46,534 bases of DNA from Lachnospiraceae bacterium. Its GTDB lineage: Bacteria; Bacillota; Clostridia; Lachnospirales; Lachnospiraceae. The translations under genes and the position numbers were made by a program. The stretch lies in assembly GCA_024681775.1 (NCBI GenBank), contig JAILAF010000137.1:1-46534 (forward strand), in the 5' to 3' direction. The notes beneath the pieces are model-generated. The model did not search any database, was not told the DNA's origin, and worked only from the letters and a program-made list of their open reading frames with translations. This document shows positions 9,273 through 18,691 of this stretch, piece by piece. Each line of letters begins with the position of its first letter. Within the stretch, counting starts at the first letter, position 1.

Positions 9273-9815
9273 TTATTTCTTACCGGTCTTACCAACCTTG
9301 CGGCGGATCGTCTCATCAGCGTACTTAATACCCTTACCCTTGTAAGGCTCAGGTCTTCTCTTGTCGCGGATCTCGGCTGCAAACTGGCCAACCTTCTCCT
9401 TGTCAATACCCTTGACGATGATGATGTTCTGTCCTTCCACAACGGTCTCGATGCCTTCGGGATCTTCCATCTCAACGGGATGAGAATACCCCAGGCTCAG
9501 GGTAAGCTTCTTGCCCTGCTTTGCAGCTCTGTAACCTACGCCGTTGACCTCCAGCTTCTTCTCGAAGCCATCGGTGACACCGACTACCATGTTGTGAAGC
9601 AGGGTTCTGCTCAGACCATGGAGAGACTTGTTTCTCTTTAAATCGTTGGGGCGGGAGACGGTAGCCTCTGCTCCCTCAACCTTGATCTCCATCTCAGAGG
9701 GAAATACTCTCTCAAGAGTTCCCTTGGGACCTTTTACAGTCACCTTGTTATTTTCTGCCACCGTCACAGTAACACCTGCGGGGATGGCGATTGGCATTTT
9801 TCCGATACGTGACAT
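9273..9815 (-). CDS. rplF: 50S ribosomal protein L6
   Basis: L6 lies near the GTPase-associated centre of the 50S subunit. The 180-aa protein has two related halves, starts [17 protein letters not shown] and ends with the conserved [21 protein letters not shown]. It lies between rpsH and rplR. Confidence 0.97.
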   Translation of the reverse strand: MSRIGKMPIAIPAGVTVTVAENNKVTVKGPKGTLERVFPSEMEIKVEGAEATVSRPNDLKRNKSLHGLSRTLLHNMVVGVTDGFEKKLEVNGVGYRAAKQGKKLTLSLGYSHPVEMEDPEGIETVVEGQNIIIVKGIDKEKVGQFAAEIRDKRRPEPYKGKGIKYADETIRRKVGKTGKK

Positions 9816-9840
9816 GCCCGTACTCCTTTCTTAGTTGTGA

Positions 9841-10242
9841 TTACCAAACAAATGCAAGAACCTCGCCGCCGACCTGCAGCTCGCGAGCCTTCTTATCGGT
9901 TACAATACCCTGGTTGGTGGAGATGATGGCAATGCCAAGTCCACCGAGCACCTTGGGAAGATCCTCTTTGCCGGCGTACACACGAAGTCCGGGCTTGGAA
10001 ATCCTCTGGATTCCGGAGATTACCTTCTCATTCTTGTTGTTGTTGTACTTCAGATAGATGCGGATGTTCTTGAAGGAACCTGCATCTACGAGATCGTACT
10101 TCTCGATAAAGCCTTCATCCACAAGGATGTCAGCGATTGCCAGCTTGATCCGGGAGCTGGGAACATCTACAGTGTCGTGCTTTGCAGTGTTCGCATTACG
10201 GATTCTCGTAAGCATATCTGCAATGGGATCGCTCATAGTCAT
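9841..10242 (-). CDS. rpsH: 30S ribosomal protein S8
   Basis: S8 binds the central domain of 16S rRNA and in E. coli represses spc translation. The 133-aa protein starts [20 protein letters not shown] and ends with the family signature [17 protein letters not shown]...EVLAFVW. The start at 10240-10242 is set by GGAGG 8 nt upstream; the frame extends to 10263 only by reading the binding site. A 194-nt spacer with a structured repeat separates it from rpsZ. Confidence 0.96.
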   Translation of the reverse strand: MTMSDPIADMLTRIRNANTAKHDTVDVPSSRIKLAIADILVDEGFIEKYDLVDAGSFKNIRIYLKYNNNKNEKVISGIQRISKPGLRVYAGKEDLPKVLGGLGIAIISTNQGIVTDKKARELQVGGEVLAFVW

Positions 10243-10365
10243 TTGACTTTCCTCCTTATTCACAGCTTACGCCTGGGTGTTGCAATGTTCCAACGCAGTT
10301 GAAACACTACTTGATGGCGTGCTTTATGAAACGTGTAACAATGTAAAACTTAGTATCGAACCTTT

Positions 10366-10448
10366 GCGGCTTCGCGCCTTGGCGCGAACCGCGTATCTTT
10401 TAGATTTTGTTCGCGAAGGAGCCATTGCTCCGAGCGACTACAAAATCT
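10366..10448 (-). repeat. Two-stem structured intergenic repeat, copy B (rpsZ-rpsH spacer)
   Basis: Hairpin GCGG-c-TTCGCGCC-TT-GGCGCGAA-CCGC (10366-10392) is followed after 9 nt by the branched stem. The outer helix AGATTTTGT/ACAAAATCT (10402-10410/10440-10448) encloses TCGC/GCGA, the GAA/GA internal loop, GGAGC/GCTCC and the loop CATT, with a 2-nt bulge at 10438-10439. All helices differ from copy A yet stay paired. A further pair, AGTATC (10352-10357) and GATACT (10453-10458), brackets the whole unit. Confidence 0.8.
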
Positions 10449-10457
10449 TAATGATAC

Positions 10458-10643
10458 TTACCAAGATGCCTTTTTCACCCCGGGGATCTCTCCCTTGTAT
10501 GCCATCTCGCGGAAGCATACTCTGCAGATGCCGTACTTCTTCAGCACGGAGTGGGGACGGCCGCAAATCTTGCAACGGGTGTAAGCCTGCGTGCTGAACT
10601 TGGGCTTGCGCTGCTGCTTTAATTTCATGGATGTCTTTGCCAT
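10458..10643 (-). CDS. rpsZ: 30S ribosomal protein S14, zinc type (type Z)
   Basis: This 61-aa form of S14 has the zinc ribbon C24-x2-C27 and C40-x2-C43 ([10 protein letters not shown] and [10 protein letters not shown]). It begins [16 protein letters not shown] and ends GVKKASW. It belongs to the 30S head. It lies between rplE and rpsH. Confidence 0.97.
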   Translation of the reverse strand: MAKTSMKLKQQRKPKFSTQAYTRCKICGRPHSVLKKYGICRVCFREMAYKGEIPGVKKASW

Positions 10644-10660
10644 GTGAATTCTCCTCCTGA

Positions 10661-11200
10661 TTACTTAGCGAACGGCATGTTGAACAGGGTCAGAAGCTCG
10701 CGTGCCTCTTCGTCCGTCTTTGCGGTGGTTACGAAAATGATGTCCATGCCTCTGGTCTTGTCGATCTTGTCGAACTCGATCTCAGGGAAAATGAACTGCT
10801 CCTTGATGCCGAGAGCGTAGTTGCCTCTGCCGTCAAAGGAGTTGGGGTTCACACCACGGAAGTCACGGACACGGGGAAGTGCCAGATTCACCAGGCGATC
10901 AAGGAACTCGTACATCTTCTCGCCGCGGAGGGTGGTCTTGCAACCGATGTTCATGCCCTCACGGATCTTGAAGTTTGCAACGGAATTCTTAGCCTTGGTG
11001 AGAACGGCCTTCTGTCCGGTGATGGTCTCCAGATCGGAGACTGCGTTCTCCAGTACCTTCGGATTGTCCTTTGCTTCGCCGACGCCCATGTTGATCACGA
11101 TCTTGTCAAGCTTGGGAACCTGCATCACATTGGTGTAGCCGAATTTCTTAGTCATGGCAGCAACGATCTCGTCGTTGTACAAATCTTTCAGTCTGCTCAC
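10661..11200 (-). CDS. rplE: 50S ribosomal protein L5
   Basis: L5 binds 5S rRNA in the central protuberance and touches the P-site tRNA. The 179-aa protein contains [16 protein letters not shown] and [24 protein letters not shown], both family signatures. It lies between rplX and rpsZ. Confidence 0.97.
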   Translation of the reverse strand: MSRLKDLYNDEIVAAMTKKFGYTNVMQVPKLDKIVINMGVGEAKDNPKVLENAVSDLETITGQKAVLTKAKNSVANFKIREGMNIGCKTTLRGEKMYEFLDRLVNLALPRVRDFRGVNPNSFDGRGNYALGIKEQFIFPEIEFDKIDKTRGMDIIFVTTAKTDEEARELLTLFNMPFAK

Positions 11201-11220
11201 AATACTTCTCCTTCCTACCG

Positions 11221-11526
11221 TTAATCGATGACTTCGCCGGTTGCCTTGGCAACGCGGACCTTCTTGTCGCCTTCAGTACGGAAGCCTACTCTGGTGGTCT
11301 TGCCCTTTACGACCAGCATCACGTTGGAGATATCAAGTGCTGACTCCATGGTAGCGATGCCGCCGTTCGGATTTGCCTGAGAGGGCTTGCTGTGCTTGGT
11401 GACCATATTGAGGCCTTCCACGGTAACCTTGTGATTCTTGAGATCGACAGCGGTAACCTTGCCCTGCTGACCCTTGTCCTTACCTGCGATAATCTCTACG
11501 GTATCGCCTTTCTTAATCTTCTGCAT
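11221..11526 (-). CDS. rplX: 50S ribosomal protein L24
   Basis: L24 initiates 50S assembly. The 101-aa protein begins with the KOW motif ([20 protein letters not shown]) and contains [18 protein letters not shown]. It follows rplN by 13 nt. Confidence 0.97.
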   Translation of the reverse strand: MQKIKKGDTVEIIAGKDKGQQGKVTAVDLKNHKVTVEGLNMVTKHSKPSQANPNGGIATMESALDISNVMLVVKGKTTRVGFRTEGDKKVRVAKATGEVID

Positions 11527-11539
11527 ATCAGGCGCCTCC

Positions 11540-11908
11540 TTATAATACTTCGGGTGCGAGAGAGACGATCTTCATAAACTGCTTGTCACGAAGCTCTCTG
11601 GCAACCGGTCCAAAAATACGGGTTCCTTTGGGAGTCTTATCCTCCTTGATGATCACGGCTGCGTTCTCATCAAAACGGATGTAGGAGCCATCCTTACGAC
11701 GGGTCTCTCTGACAGTACGAACCACCACTGCCTTCACTACATCTCCCTTCTTTACAACTCCGCCGGGTGTTGCATCTTTAACGGAAGCAACGATGACATC
11801 GCCAATCTGCGCATATCTTCTGGTTGAGCCGCCCATAACGCGGATGCAAAGCAGTTCTTTTGCTCCGGTGTTATCAGCAACCTTAAGTCTAGTTTCCTGC
11901 TGAACCAT
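11540..11908 (-). CDS. rplN: 50S ribosomal protein L14
   Basis: L14 contacts 16S rRNA in an intersubunit bridge. The 122-aa protein starts [20 protein letters not shown], exactly where the family starts, with AAGGAGG just upstream at the ATG 11906-11908. The in-frame extension to 11932 would translate the binding site and is rejected. Confidence 0.96.
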   Translation of the reverse strand: MVQQETRLKVADNTGAKELLCIRVMGGSTRRYAQIGDVIVASVKDATPGGVVKKGDVVKAVVVRTVRETRRKDGSYIRFDENAAVIIKEDKTPKGTRIFGPVARELRDKQFMKIVSLAPEVL

Positions 11909-11956
11909 TGGTTTCCTCCTTCTATCCCGCATAACTCCGGGATGATTTTAAGCGTA

Positions 11957-12214
11957 TTATTTTGCTCTCTCTACGACCTCTACCAGTCTCCAACGCTTAT
12001 CCTTGGAAAGGGGTCTGGTCTCCATAACCTTAACGGTATCACCTACATGAGACTCGTTGTTCTCGTCATGAGCCTTCAGCTTGTAGGTTCTCTTCACAAC
12101 CTTCCCATAGAGAGGATGCTTCACACGCTCCTCGATGGAAACAACAATGGTCTTGTCCATCTTGTCACTTGTAACCTTACCGGTACGAGTCTTTCTCAAA
12201 TTTCTTTCTTCCAC
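11957..12214 (-). CDS. rpsQ: 30S ribosomal protein S17
   Basis: S17 is an early-binding 30S protein with an OB fold. The 85-aa protein contains [21 protein letters not shown] and [20 protein letters not shown], both typical. It lies between rpmC and rplN. Confidence 0.97.
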   Translation of the reverse strand: MEERNLRKTRTGKVTSDKMDKTIVVSIEERVKHPLYGKVVKRTYKLKAHDENNESHVGDTVKVMETRPLSKDKRWRLVEVVERAK

Positions 12215-12233
12215 GGCTCTATCCTCCTATGCC

Positions 12234-12437
12234 TTAAGCTCTGGATTTCTCAGCAATGACAGTCTGAATACGCGCAATGTTCTTTCTGACTGCCTTGATC
12301 CTTGCGGTATTGTCCAACTGATTGGTTGCATTCTGGAATCTCAGATTGAAGAGCTCTTTCTTCGCCGTTACCAGCTCCTGGCTCAATTCAGCATCGGATT
12401 TGCCCTTAAGTTCCTCAACATACTTATTAGATTTCAT
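12234..12437 (-). CDS. rpmC: 50S ribosomal protein L29
   Basis: L29 lies at the exit tunnel and helps dock nascent-chain factors. The 67-aa protein contains [23 protein letters not shown] and [13 protein letters not shown]. Its ATG overlaps the rplP stop by 1 nt (TAATG), implying coupled translation. Confidence 0.96.
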   Translation of the reverse strand: MKSNKYVEELKGKSDAELSQELVTAKKELFNLRFQNATNQLDNTARIKAVRKNIARIQTVIAEKSRA

Positions 12438-12865
12438 TATTCTGCACCGCCTTCCAAATCTGCCTTAGACACGATCTTGCACTTGCAGGGGAGCTTGTGC
12501 ATTGCAAGTCTAAGAGCCTCACGGGCCTGATCCTCAGGCACTCCACCGATCTCAAACATGACACGGCCGGGCTTGACCACTGCTACCCAGTACTCAACGG
12601 TACCTTTTCCGGAACCCATTCTGGTCTCGGCGGGCTTTGCGGTAACGGGTTTGTCAGGGAAGATCTTGATCCAGACATTACCGACACGCTTGGTGTAACG
12701 GGTCAGAGCGACACGGGCTGCCTCGATCTGATTCGATCTGATCCAGGCGGGCTCAACTGCTACCAGTCCAAACTCACCGTAAGACAGGGTATTTCCGCGC
12801 ATTGCCTTTCCGGCCATGTTGCCGCGAAACTGCTTACGATGCTTTACTCTCTTAGGCATTAACAT
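12437..12865 (-). CDS. rplP: 50S ribosomal protein L16
   Basis: L16 helps position A-site tRNA. The 142-aa protein starts [21 protein letters not shown] and contains [21 protein letters not shown]. It overlaps both neighbours by 1 nt (rpsC stop/rplP start and rplP stop/rpmC start), forming a tightly coupled rpsC-rplP-rpmC block. Confidence 0.97.
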   Translation of the reverse strand: MLMPKRVKHRKQFRGNMAGKAMRGNTLSYGEFGLVAVEPAWIRSNQIEAARVALTRYTKRVGNVWIKIFPDKPVTAKPAETRMGSGKGTVEYWVAVVKPGRVMFEIGGVPEDQAREALRLAMHKLPCKCKIVSKADLEGGAE

Positions 12866-13533
12866 TATTTATCGCTCCCTTCCGGGGTGGCATTTCCCTT
12901 GGTGGGAAGGACCTCTCCCTTATAAATCCAAACCTTTACGCCAACCTTACCGTAGGTGGTGTCTGCCTCAGCGAAGCCGTAGTCGATGTCGGCGCGCAGC
13001 GTCTGAAGGGGAATGGTTCCCTCGCTGTAGAACTCGGTGCGGGCAATATCAGCGCCGCCCAGTCTTCCGCCGCATGCTGCCTTGATTCCCAGTGCGCCTG
13101 CCTTCATGGTTCTGCCCATGCAGGACTTCATGGCACGACGATAGGAAACACGGTTCTCCAGCTGCTGTGCGATGTTCTCGGCAACCAGCTGTGCATCGCG
13201 ATCGGGTCTCTTGATCTCCTTGATGTCGATCAGGACCTTCTTGCCGTCGGTCAGCTTGGTAACCGCATTCTTGGTGTTCTCGATCTCAGTGCCGCCCTTG
13301 CCGATGATGACACCGGGCTTTGCTGCGTACACGATCACATGTACTCTGCCGGCTGCTCTCTCGATCTCGATCTTGGAAACACCTGCGTTGAAAAGCTTTT
13401 TCTTCAAAAACTTACGAATCTCGTTGTCCTCAACCAGAAGCTCGGAAAACTCCTGATCATTGGCATACCATCTGGAATCCCAATCCTTGATGATACCCAC
13501 TCTGAGGCCATGAGGGTTAACTTTCTGTCCCAT
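12865..13533 (-). CDS. rpsC: 30S ribosomal protein S3
   Basis: S3 lines the mRNA entry site. The 222-aa protein starts [20 protein letters not shown]. It has the KH domain motif [11 protein letters not shown] near residue 80 and the C-terminal domain with [21 protein letters not shown]. It lies between rplV and rplP. Confidence 0.97.
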   Translation of the reverse strand: MGQKVNPHGLRVGIIKDWDSRWYANDQEFSELLVEDNEIRKFLKKKLFNAGVSKIEIERAAGRVHVIVYAAKPGVIIGKGGTEIENTKNAVTKLTDGKKVLIDIKEIKRPDRDAQLVAENIAQQLENRVSYRRAMKSCMGRTMKAGALGIKAACGGRLGGADIARTEFYSEGTIPLQTLRADIDYGFAEADTTYGKVGVKVWIYKGEVLPTKGNATPEGSDK

Positions 13534-13552
13534 TTTATCTATGCTCCTTTCC

Positions 13553-13942
13553 TTACTTCTTCTCGTCGAGGACGATGGTGATGTTGCTCATTCTCTTTTC
13601 GATTCTGTAAGCTCTGCCCTGTGCTCTGGGTCTGACTCTCTTCATGATGGGACCCTGGTTGGCATAGCACTCTGCAACGTAGAGGTTCTCGGGATTGAGA
13701 CCGTTGTTGTTCTCGGCGTTGGCGATTGCGGATGCCAGGAGCTTCTTAACAAGGCTCGAAGCATATCTGGGATTGTACTCCAGAATAGCCATTGCAGTCT
13801 TTACGTCCTTGCCGCGGATTGCATCCAGAACGAAGCAAGCCTTCTGAACGGATACTCTTGCGTAGGACAGCTTTGCGGAAGGTCTGGTATCCTTCTGCTC
13901 ATTTCTCTCTCTCTTAATTTGAGATCTATGTCCCTTAGCCAT
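13553..13942 (-). CDS. rplV: 50S ribosomal protein L22
   Basis: L22 forms part of the exit-tunnel constriction. The 129-aa protein contains [21 protein letters not shown] and the tunnel hairpin region [19 protein letters not shown] basic/acidic segment of about 20 residues ([16 protein letters not shown]) extends the N-terminus beyond the short family forms. It lies between rpsS and rpsC. Confidence 0.96.
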   Translation of the reverse strand: MAKGHRSQIKRERNEQKDTRPSAKLSYARVSVQKACFVLDAIRGKDVKTAMAILEYNPRYASSLVKKLLASAIANAENNNGLNPENLYVAECYANQGPIMKRVRPRAQGRAYRIEKRMSNITIVLDEKK

Positions 13943-13973
13943 AGATTTACACTCCTTTCAAACAGTAGATACC

Positions 13974-14255
13974 TTACCTAACTCCGGACTTCTTCTCGTC
14001 CTTACCGTGTCCTCTGTAGGTTCTGGTAGCAACAAACTCGCCGAGCTTGTGGCCAACCATATCCTCCGTAACATATACAGGCACATGCTTGCGTCCGTCG
14101 TGTACGGCAATGGTATGTCCCACAAAGGAAGGGAAAATCGTGGAGCGACGGGACCAGGTCTTGATAACGGACTTCTGACCCGAAGCATTCATTTCATCCA
14201 CCTTTTTCAGCAGGCTGGCGTCTGCGAAAGGTCCTTTTTTCAGTGATCTAGCCAT
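13974..14255 (-). CDS. rpsS: 30S ribosomal protein S19
   Basis: S19 pairs with S13 in the 30S head. The 93-aa protein starts [19 protein letters not shown] and contains [21 protein letters not shown] and [20 protein letters not shown]. It lies between rplB and rplV. Confidence 0.97.
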   Translation of the reverse strand: MARSLKKGPFADASLLKKVDEMNASGQKSVIKTWSRRSTIFPSFVGHTIAVHDGRKHVPVYVTEDMVGHKLGEFVATRTYRGHGKDEKKSGVR

Positions 14256-14271
14256 TTCATTTCCTCCTCAA

Positions 14272-15114
14272 TTACTTAATGGTTCTGCCGTCACGTCTTC
14301 TGACGATCAGCTTGTTGGAAGCCTTCTTGCTCTTTCTGGTCTTCAGACCCAGAGCAGGCTTGCCCCAAGGGGTGCTGGGACCGGGACGACCGATACCGGT
14401 CTTGCCCTCACCACCGCCGTGCGGGTGATCGTTAGGGTTCATTACGGAACCGCGGACAGTAGGACGGATTCCCATATGGCGCTTGCGGCCCGCTTTACCG
14501 ATCTTGATCAGGTTGTGATCGATGTTGCCGACCGTGCCGATGGTAGCGCGGCACTCGAGGGGAACCATTCTCATCTCACCGGAGGGGAGTCTTAAGGTGG
14601 CATACTTGCCTTCCTTAGCCATCAGCTGAGCGCTGTTACCTGCGCTGCGGACCATCTGGCCGCCCTTGCCGGGATAAAGCTCGATGTTGTGGATCAGGGT
14701 ACCGACGGGGATTGCGCTCAGAGGGAGGCAGTTACCAACTCTGACCTCGGCCTCGGGTCCGTTCATGACCTTCATGCCATCAGTCAGTCCGTCGGGAGCA
14801 AGGATGTAAGCCTTCTCGCCGTCTGCATAGCAGATCAGAGCGATGTTGGCGCTGCGGTTGGGATCGTACTCGATGCCCAGCACTCTTGCAGGGATGCCAT
14901 CCTTATTTCTCTTGAAGTCTACGTTTCTGTACTTGTTTCTGTTGCCGCCGCCCTGATGACGAACGGTGATCTTACCCTGATTGTTACGTCCAGCGTTCTT
15001 CTTCTTGGAAGAAACCAGGCTCTTCTCGGGAGTCTTCTTGGTGATCTCGGAGAAGTCGGAGCCGGTCATGTTACGTCTGGAGGGGGTATAGGGATTATAT
15101 TTCTTGATTCCCAT
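14272..15114 (-). CDS. rplB: 50S ribosomal protein L2
   Basis: L2 is required for subunit association and supports the peptidyl transferase centre. The 280-aa protein begins [21 protein letters not shown] and contains the conserved [20 protein letters not shown] segment, including the functionally important histidine. It lies between rplW and rpsS. Confidence 0.98.
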   Translation of the reverse strand: MGIKKYNPYTPSRRNMTGSDFSEITKKTPEKSLVSSKKKNAGRNNQGKITVRHQGGGNRNKYRNVDFKRNKDGIPARVLGIEYDPNRSANIALICYADGEKAYILAPDGLTDGMKVMNGPEAEVRVGNCLPLSAIPVGTLIHNIELYPGKGGQMVRSAGNSAQLMAKEGKYATLRLPSGEMRMVPLECRATIGTVGNIDHNLIKIGKAGRKRHMGIRPTVRGSVMNPNDHPHGGGEGKTGIGRPGPSTPWGKPALGLKTRKSKKASNKLIVRRRDGRTIK

Positions 15115-15176
15115 TTTCTTATCTCCTTTGTTTTGTTAGCACGGAATATCTACCGTATACGTATCGGATCCTCGGA

Positions 15177-15476
15177 TCAAAGTCCGGAGAAGATCTCGAT
15201 ATCCTTGCTGTCCTCGGTAAGCCATACGATCGCTTTCTTGGTCTTGGCAGTCTTGCCATAGGTCAGGCCGCGTCTCTTGGTCTTTCCGGAAACGTTGATG
15301 GTGTTAACCTTCTTAACCTTAGCACCCTCGAACATCTTCTCGACAGCTTCCTTGATCTGAGACTTGTTTGCCTCAGTATGTACCAGGAAGGTGTATTTCT
15401 TCTCGCCCATACCGGCCATGCTCTTCTCGGTGATCACGGGCCGAAGGATTACGTCATAGTATTTAATGTCTGCCAT
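15177..15476 (-). CDS. rplW: 50S ribosomal protein L23
   Basis: L23 is the exit-tunnel docking site for trigger factor and SRP. The 99-aa protein contains [21 protein letters not shown] and [14 protein letters not shown]. It overlaps the rplD stop by 1 nt, so translation is probably coupled. Confidence 0.97.
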   Translation of the reverse strand: MADIKYYDVILRPVITEKSMAGMGEKKYTFLVHTEANKSQIKEAVEKMFEGAKVKKVNTINVSGKTKRRGLTYGKTAKTKKAIVWLTEDSKDIEIFSGL

Positions 15477-16096
15477 TATGCGTACACCTCCTCGATCTTA
15501 GCGAGAGCGTCCTTGGTGATCACCAGGGTCTTAGCCTTGGCTACATCAAAAACATTGATGGTGTTTACCAGAGTGGTGTCCACGTTCTCAACGTTTCTTG
15601 CGCTCTTAACAACGTTCTCATCGTTCTCTGCGATCACGACCAGGCCGTTCTCAACCTTCAGGTTGGTCATAACCTTTGCAAAATCCTTGGTCTTGATCTC
15701 GCCGAACTTCAGCTCGTCCAGAACGATCAGTGCTTCCTGCTGAACCTTATCGGTCAGAACGGACTTCAGTGCCGCTCTCTTCTCCTTCTTGTTCAGCTTG
15801 AAGGAGTAATCTCTGGGAGTGGGTGCAAATACCACACCGCCGCCGGTCCACTGAGGAGATCTGGTAGATCCCTGTCTTGCGTGACCGGTGCCCTTCTGTC
15901 TCCAGGGCTTTCTGCCGCCGCCGGAAACCTCGGAGCGGGTTTTTGCTTTCTGGGTGCCCTGGCGATTGTTTGCCAGCTGCTGTACGACAGCCAAATGAAC
16001 CAGGTGCTCATTGATCTCTACACCGAAAATCGCGTCATTGAGCTCAATGGTACCAACTTCTCTGCCTTCCATGTTATAAACGGATACGTTTGCCAT
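15476..16096 (-). CDS. rplD: 50S ribosomal protein L4
   Basis: L4 reaches into the exit tunnel and in E. coli represses the S10 operon. The 206-aa protein has the long basic loop region [20 protein letters not shown] and [21 protein letters not shown]. It lies between rplC and rplW. Confidence 0.97.
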   Translation of the reverse strand: MANVSVYNMEGREVGTIELNDAIFGVEINEHLVHLAVVQQLANNRQGTQKAKTRSEVSGGGRKPWRQKGTGHARQGSTRSPQWTGGGVVFAPTPRDYSFKLNKKEKRAALKSVLTDKVQQEALIVLDELKFGEIKTKDFAKVMTNLKVENGLVVIAENDENVVKSARNVENVDTTLVNTINVFDVAKAKTLVITKDALAKIEEVYA

Positions 16097-16122
16097 TTAA
16101 TTGGTCCTCCTTTCGCTCTGAC

Positions 16123-16806
16123 TTAAATATCGGCTCTGGTGGTCTCTTTCAGAGTCACAAGAGCTTTCTTGGCTCCGGGTACTGCGCCCTTTACCAGAAG
16201 GATGTTCTTGTCAGCGTCTACTCTGACCACTTCGAGATTCTGTACGGTTACCTTAACGCTTCCCATGTGACCGGGCATACCCTTGCCCTTGAACACGCGG
16301 CTGGGGGAGGAACAAGCGCCGTTGGAACCCTGATGACGGTGGAACTTGGAACCGTGCTTCATGGGTCCTCTGTGCTGGCCCAGTCTCTTGATTGCGCCCT
16401 GGAAGCCCTTGCCCTTGGAAATAGCGGTTGCGTCGATGTGATCGCCCTGCTCGAAGATGTCAGCCTTGATCTCATCGCCAAGCTTGTAGTCTGCACAGTT
16501 CTCGAAACGGAACTCGCGGATGTACTTCTTGGAAGTGGTGCCGGCCTTCTTGAAATGGCCCTGCTCAGCCTTGGTAGCGCCGTTGCGGTGTGCAACCTGC
16601 TTGCTGCCCTTGGCGTCCTTGCTTACGGTTCTGTCCTTCTGCTCGACAAAGCCGACCTGGACAGCCTCATAGCCGTCGTTCTCTACGGTCTTGATCTGCG
16701 TAACGACGCAGGGACCTGCCTGCAGAACGGTTACGGGAATCAGCGTGCCGTCTTCTGCGAAGATCTGGGTCATGCCGATCTTGGTTGTAAGAATTGCTTT
16801 CTTCAT
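16123..16806 (-). CDS. rplC: 50S ribosomal protein L3
   Basis: L3 reaches the peptidyl transferase centre and starts 50S assembly. The 227-aa protein starts [20 protein letters not shown] and contains [18 protein letters not shown] and [12 protein letters not shown]. It is slightly longer than the usual ~210. AGGAGGT precedes the ATG. It follows rpsJ after a 94-nt spacer. Confidence 0.97.
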   Translation of the reverse strand: MKKAILTTKIGMTQIFAEDGTLIPVTVLQAGPCVVTQIKTVENDGYEAVQVGFVEQKDRTVSKDAKGSKQVAHRNGATKAEQGHFKKAGTTSKKYIREFRFENCADYKLGDEIKADIFEQGDHIDATAISKGKGFQGAIKRLGQHRGPMKHGSKFHRHQGSNGACSSPSRVFKGKGMPGHMGSVKVTVQNLEVVRVDADKNILLVKGAVPGAKKALVTLKETTRADI

Positions 16807-16900
16807 ATTTACCTCCTGTGTTCTACATAGTGGACCGCAGTGTAGCGCCTGCGTTCGTGTCTAGTAGAGGTTTTGTTCAAAGTAATCTGATTTGATCCGA

Positions 16901-17218
16901 TTACTTCGTCTTCATTTTGATGTCGATGTAAACGCCTGCGGGGATCTCCATACGCTGCAGAGCATCAACGGTGCCCTGGGTGGGAGCAATGATGTCGATC
17001 AGTCTCTTGTGAGTTCTCTGCTCGAACTGCTCTCTGGAGTCCTTATACTTATGAGTAGCTCTCAGGATGGTGATCACTTCCTTCTTAGTGGGAAGGGGTA
17101 CGGGTCCGCTGACCTTGGAGCCCGTTTTCTTGATCGTCTCGATGATCTTTGCTGCGGAAGCATCTACCAGATCATGCTCATAAGCCTTCAGGGTAATTCT
17201 CATCAATTCACTTGCCAT
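16901..17218 (-). CDS. rpsJ: 30S ribosomal protein S10 (NusE)
   Basis: S10 is part of the 30S head and also acts as NusE in transcription antitermination. The 105-aa protein contains [20 protein letters not shown] and [24 protein letters not shown] and an A/T-rich spacer precede the ATG. It is the first gene of the S10-spc-alpha cluster. Confidence 0.97.
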   Translation of the reverse strand: MASELMRITLKAYEHDLVDASAAKIIETIKKTGSKVSGPVPLPTKKEVITILRATHKYKDSREQFEQRTHKRLIDIIAPTQGTVDALQRMEIPAGVYIDIKMKTK

Positions 17219-17532
17219 AAAAAAAGTCGCCTCCTTTTCGCACTTTTCACCGGAGCTTTGCTCCGATGCCTTGTAAGTACGACAAGCGGTGACTGTACAC
17301 TTTCCCGTGTGTGTCGCGAACCGAAAGCACTCTTATTCGGAGTATCCCGAACAGTTAGCGCCGGTCTCGGCCGGGCCTCACGGTCTTTGTTCTACTGCTA
17401 CTGTAGAATCCAAACGGTACAGTGACTTGTCGTCTGTTTGTAAACTAGACATTCGCTCCACGGAAAACCTGCAAACGGTCACCCGCCTGCAGCAACCTCA
17501 CGCTTCATAGCTATCATGCCACAGCAATAGAC

Positions 17533-17561
17533 ATTTTACATTGGGATTGGTAAAAATGCAA
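17533..17561 (-). promoter_or_regulatory. S10 operon promoter
   Basis: On the minus strand TTGCAT (17556-17561) and TAAAAT (17533-17538) are separated by 17 nt. The expected start near 17526 leaves a leader of about 308 nt before rpsJ. Confidence 0.65.
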
Positions 17562-17579
17562 GAAGTTTTTTCGGAAATA

Positions 17580-17608
17580 TTGTAAAAATTTTTGGAGACG
17601 GGTAAAAT
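17580..17608 (+). promoter_or_regulatory. Promoter of the methyltransferase gene
   Basis: TTGTAA (17580-17585) and TAAAAT (17603-17608) are separated by 17 nt. Transcription would start near 17615, about 78 nt before the ATG. The -35 boxes of this promoter and the S10 promoter lie back to back. Confidence 0.6.
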
Positions 17609-17692
17609 AGCATCACAACCCTGTGAAATGGGCCATCGGGATCAACCCCGGGCGCCTTACTACTATATATAATTACGACGGAGAATGTCAAT

Positions 17693-18580
17693 ATGTGGGT
17701 AGCTGACAGATGGAAGGATTACACCGTGCTGGACTGCACGGACGGAGAAAAGCTGGAACGGTTCGGAGAGTATCTCCTGGTGCGTCCGGATCCGCAGGTG
17801 ATCTGGAGTACCGGTCACGATAATCCAAACTGGAAGAAGAAAAACGGGCATTACCACCGTTCCAACAAGGGCGGGGGCGAATGGGAATTTTTCAATCTCC
17901 CGGATGAATGGGAGATCGGATATGACCTGGCCATCGGAAAGCGCATCGGCTTTCATTTAAAGCCCTTCGCTTTTAAGCACACGGGTGTCTTCCCGGAGCA
18001 GGCGGTGAACTGGGAGTGGTTCTCTTCTATTATAAAAGAAAGAACGAGCGCAGGCCGTCCCTTTAAGGTACTGAACCTCTTCGCCTACACCGGCGGCGCC
18101 ACCATGGCAGCGGCAGCGGCAGGAGCAGCGGTCACCCACGTGGATGCGGCAAAGGGAATGGTGGCCTGGGCAAAGGAAAACGCCGCCGGATGCGGTCTGG
18201 GAGACGCTCCCATCCGCTGGCTGGTGGATGATTGCGGAAAGTTCGTTAAGCGTGAGATCCGCAGAGGCAACCGCTATCAGGGCATCATCATGGATCCCCC
18301 TTCCTATGGAAGAGGGCCAGGAGGTGAGATCTGGAAGATCGAAGAGAGTCTCTGGCCCCTGGTGCAGGATGCCGTGAGCCTGCTGGACGACGACGCGGCC
18401 TTTTTCCTGATCAACAGTTACACCACAGGGCTCCAGAGCGCGGTCCTTTCCTATATGATGTCCGCAGCCATCTCCGAAGTACGGGGCGGCACTGTGAGTG
18501 CTTCCGAGATCGGCCTGCCCCTGGAGGGCAGTTCCCGGATCCTGCCCTGCGGCGCCAGCGGCAGATGGACAGCGGAGTAA
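17693..18580 (+). CDS. Class I SAM-dependent RNA methyltransferase, RlmI/RlmK-like
   Basis: The 295-aa protein has a SAM-binding motif I at about residues 124-145 (VLNLFAYTGGATMAAAAAGA), an acidic motif II (HVDAAKGMVAWAKENA) and motif IV MDPPSYGRG near residue 200. These match the family that includes 23S rRNA methyltransferases RlmI and RlmK, without an N-terminal PUA domain. The target base cannot be assigned; motif IV has no catalytic cysteine. It is transcribed divergently from the ribosomal cluster and ends at a bidirectional terminator. GGAG lies 9 nt before the ATG. Confidence 0.85.
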   Translation: MWVADRWKDYTVLDCTDGEKLERFGEYLLVRPDPQVIWSTGHDNPNWKKKNGHYHRSNKGGGEWEFFNLPDEWEIGYDLAIGKRIGFHLKPFAFKHTGVFPEQAVNWEWFSSIIKERTSAGRPFKVLNLFAYTGGATMAAAAAGAAVTHVDAAKGMVAWAKENAAGCGLGDAPIRWLVDDCGKFVKREIRRGNRYQGIIMDPPSYGRGPGGEIWKIEESLWPLVQDAVSLLDDDAAFFLINSYTTGLQSAVLSYMMSAAISEVRGGTVSASEIGLPLEGSSRILPCGASGRWTAE

Positions 18581-18613
18581 ATGTTCCGGTCACTGCAGAA
18601 GTAAATACCACAT

Positions 18614-18656
18614 AAAAAGAAACCCGAAGCTGCATGCTCCGGGTTTCTTTATCTTT
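18614..18656. terminator. Bidirectional terminator between methyltransferase and chemotaxis receptor
   Basis: AAAGAAACCCG (18616-18626) pairs with CGGGTTTCTTT (18640-18650), 11 bp, with AGC/GCT extending inside the loop. A and T tracts on both sides let it serve the two convergent genes. Confidence 0.9.
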
Positions 18657-18691
18657 TGTCTGTCAGTCCTTAACTTATGCCGCCTTGCGGA

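Larger units (their letters stand above)
17219..17692. promoter_or_regulatory. Divergent region: S10 operon leader and methyltransferase promoter region
   Basis: This 474-bp gene-free region contains both divergent promoters. About 300 nt (17219-17526) would be the 5' leader of the S10 operon, read on minus. It ends in CGGAGC-AAA-GCTCCG just before the rpsJ ribosome binding site. It also holds a GTAC...GTAC stem-like region (about 17275-17300) and a GC-rich CCGGCC/CCGG segment near 17375. I found no coding potential supported by a binding site. The length suggests leader-based control, but the controlling factor cannot be read from the sequence. Confidence 0.5.

Noticed and set aside
17289..17510. 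Small plus-strand open frame in the S10 leader
   Set aside because: It lies opposite the S10 leader, has no ribosome binding site and no protein-like composition.
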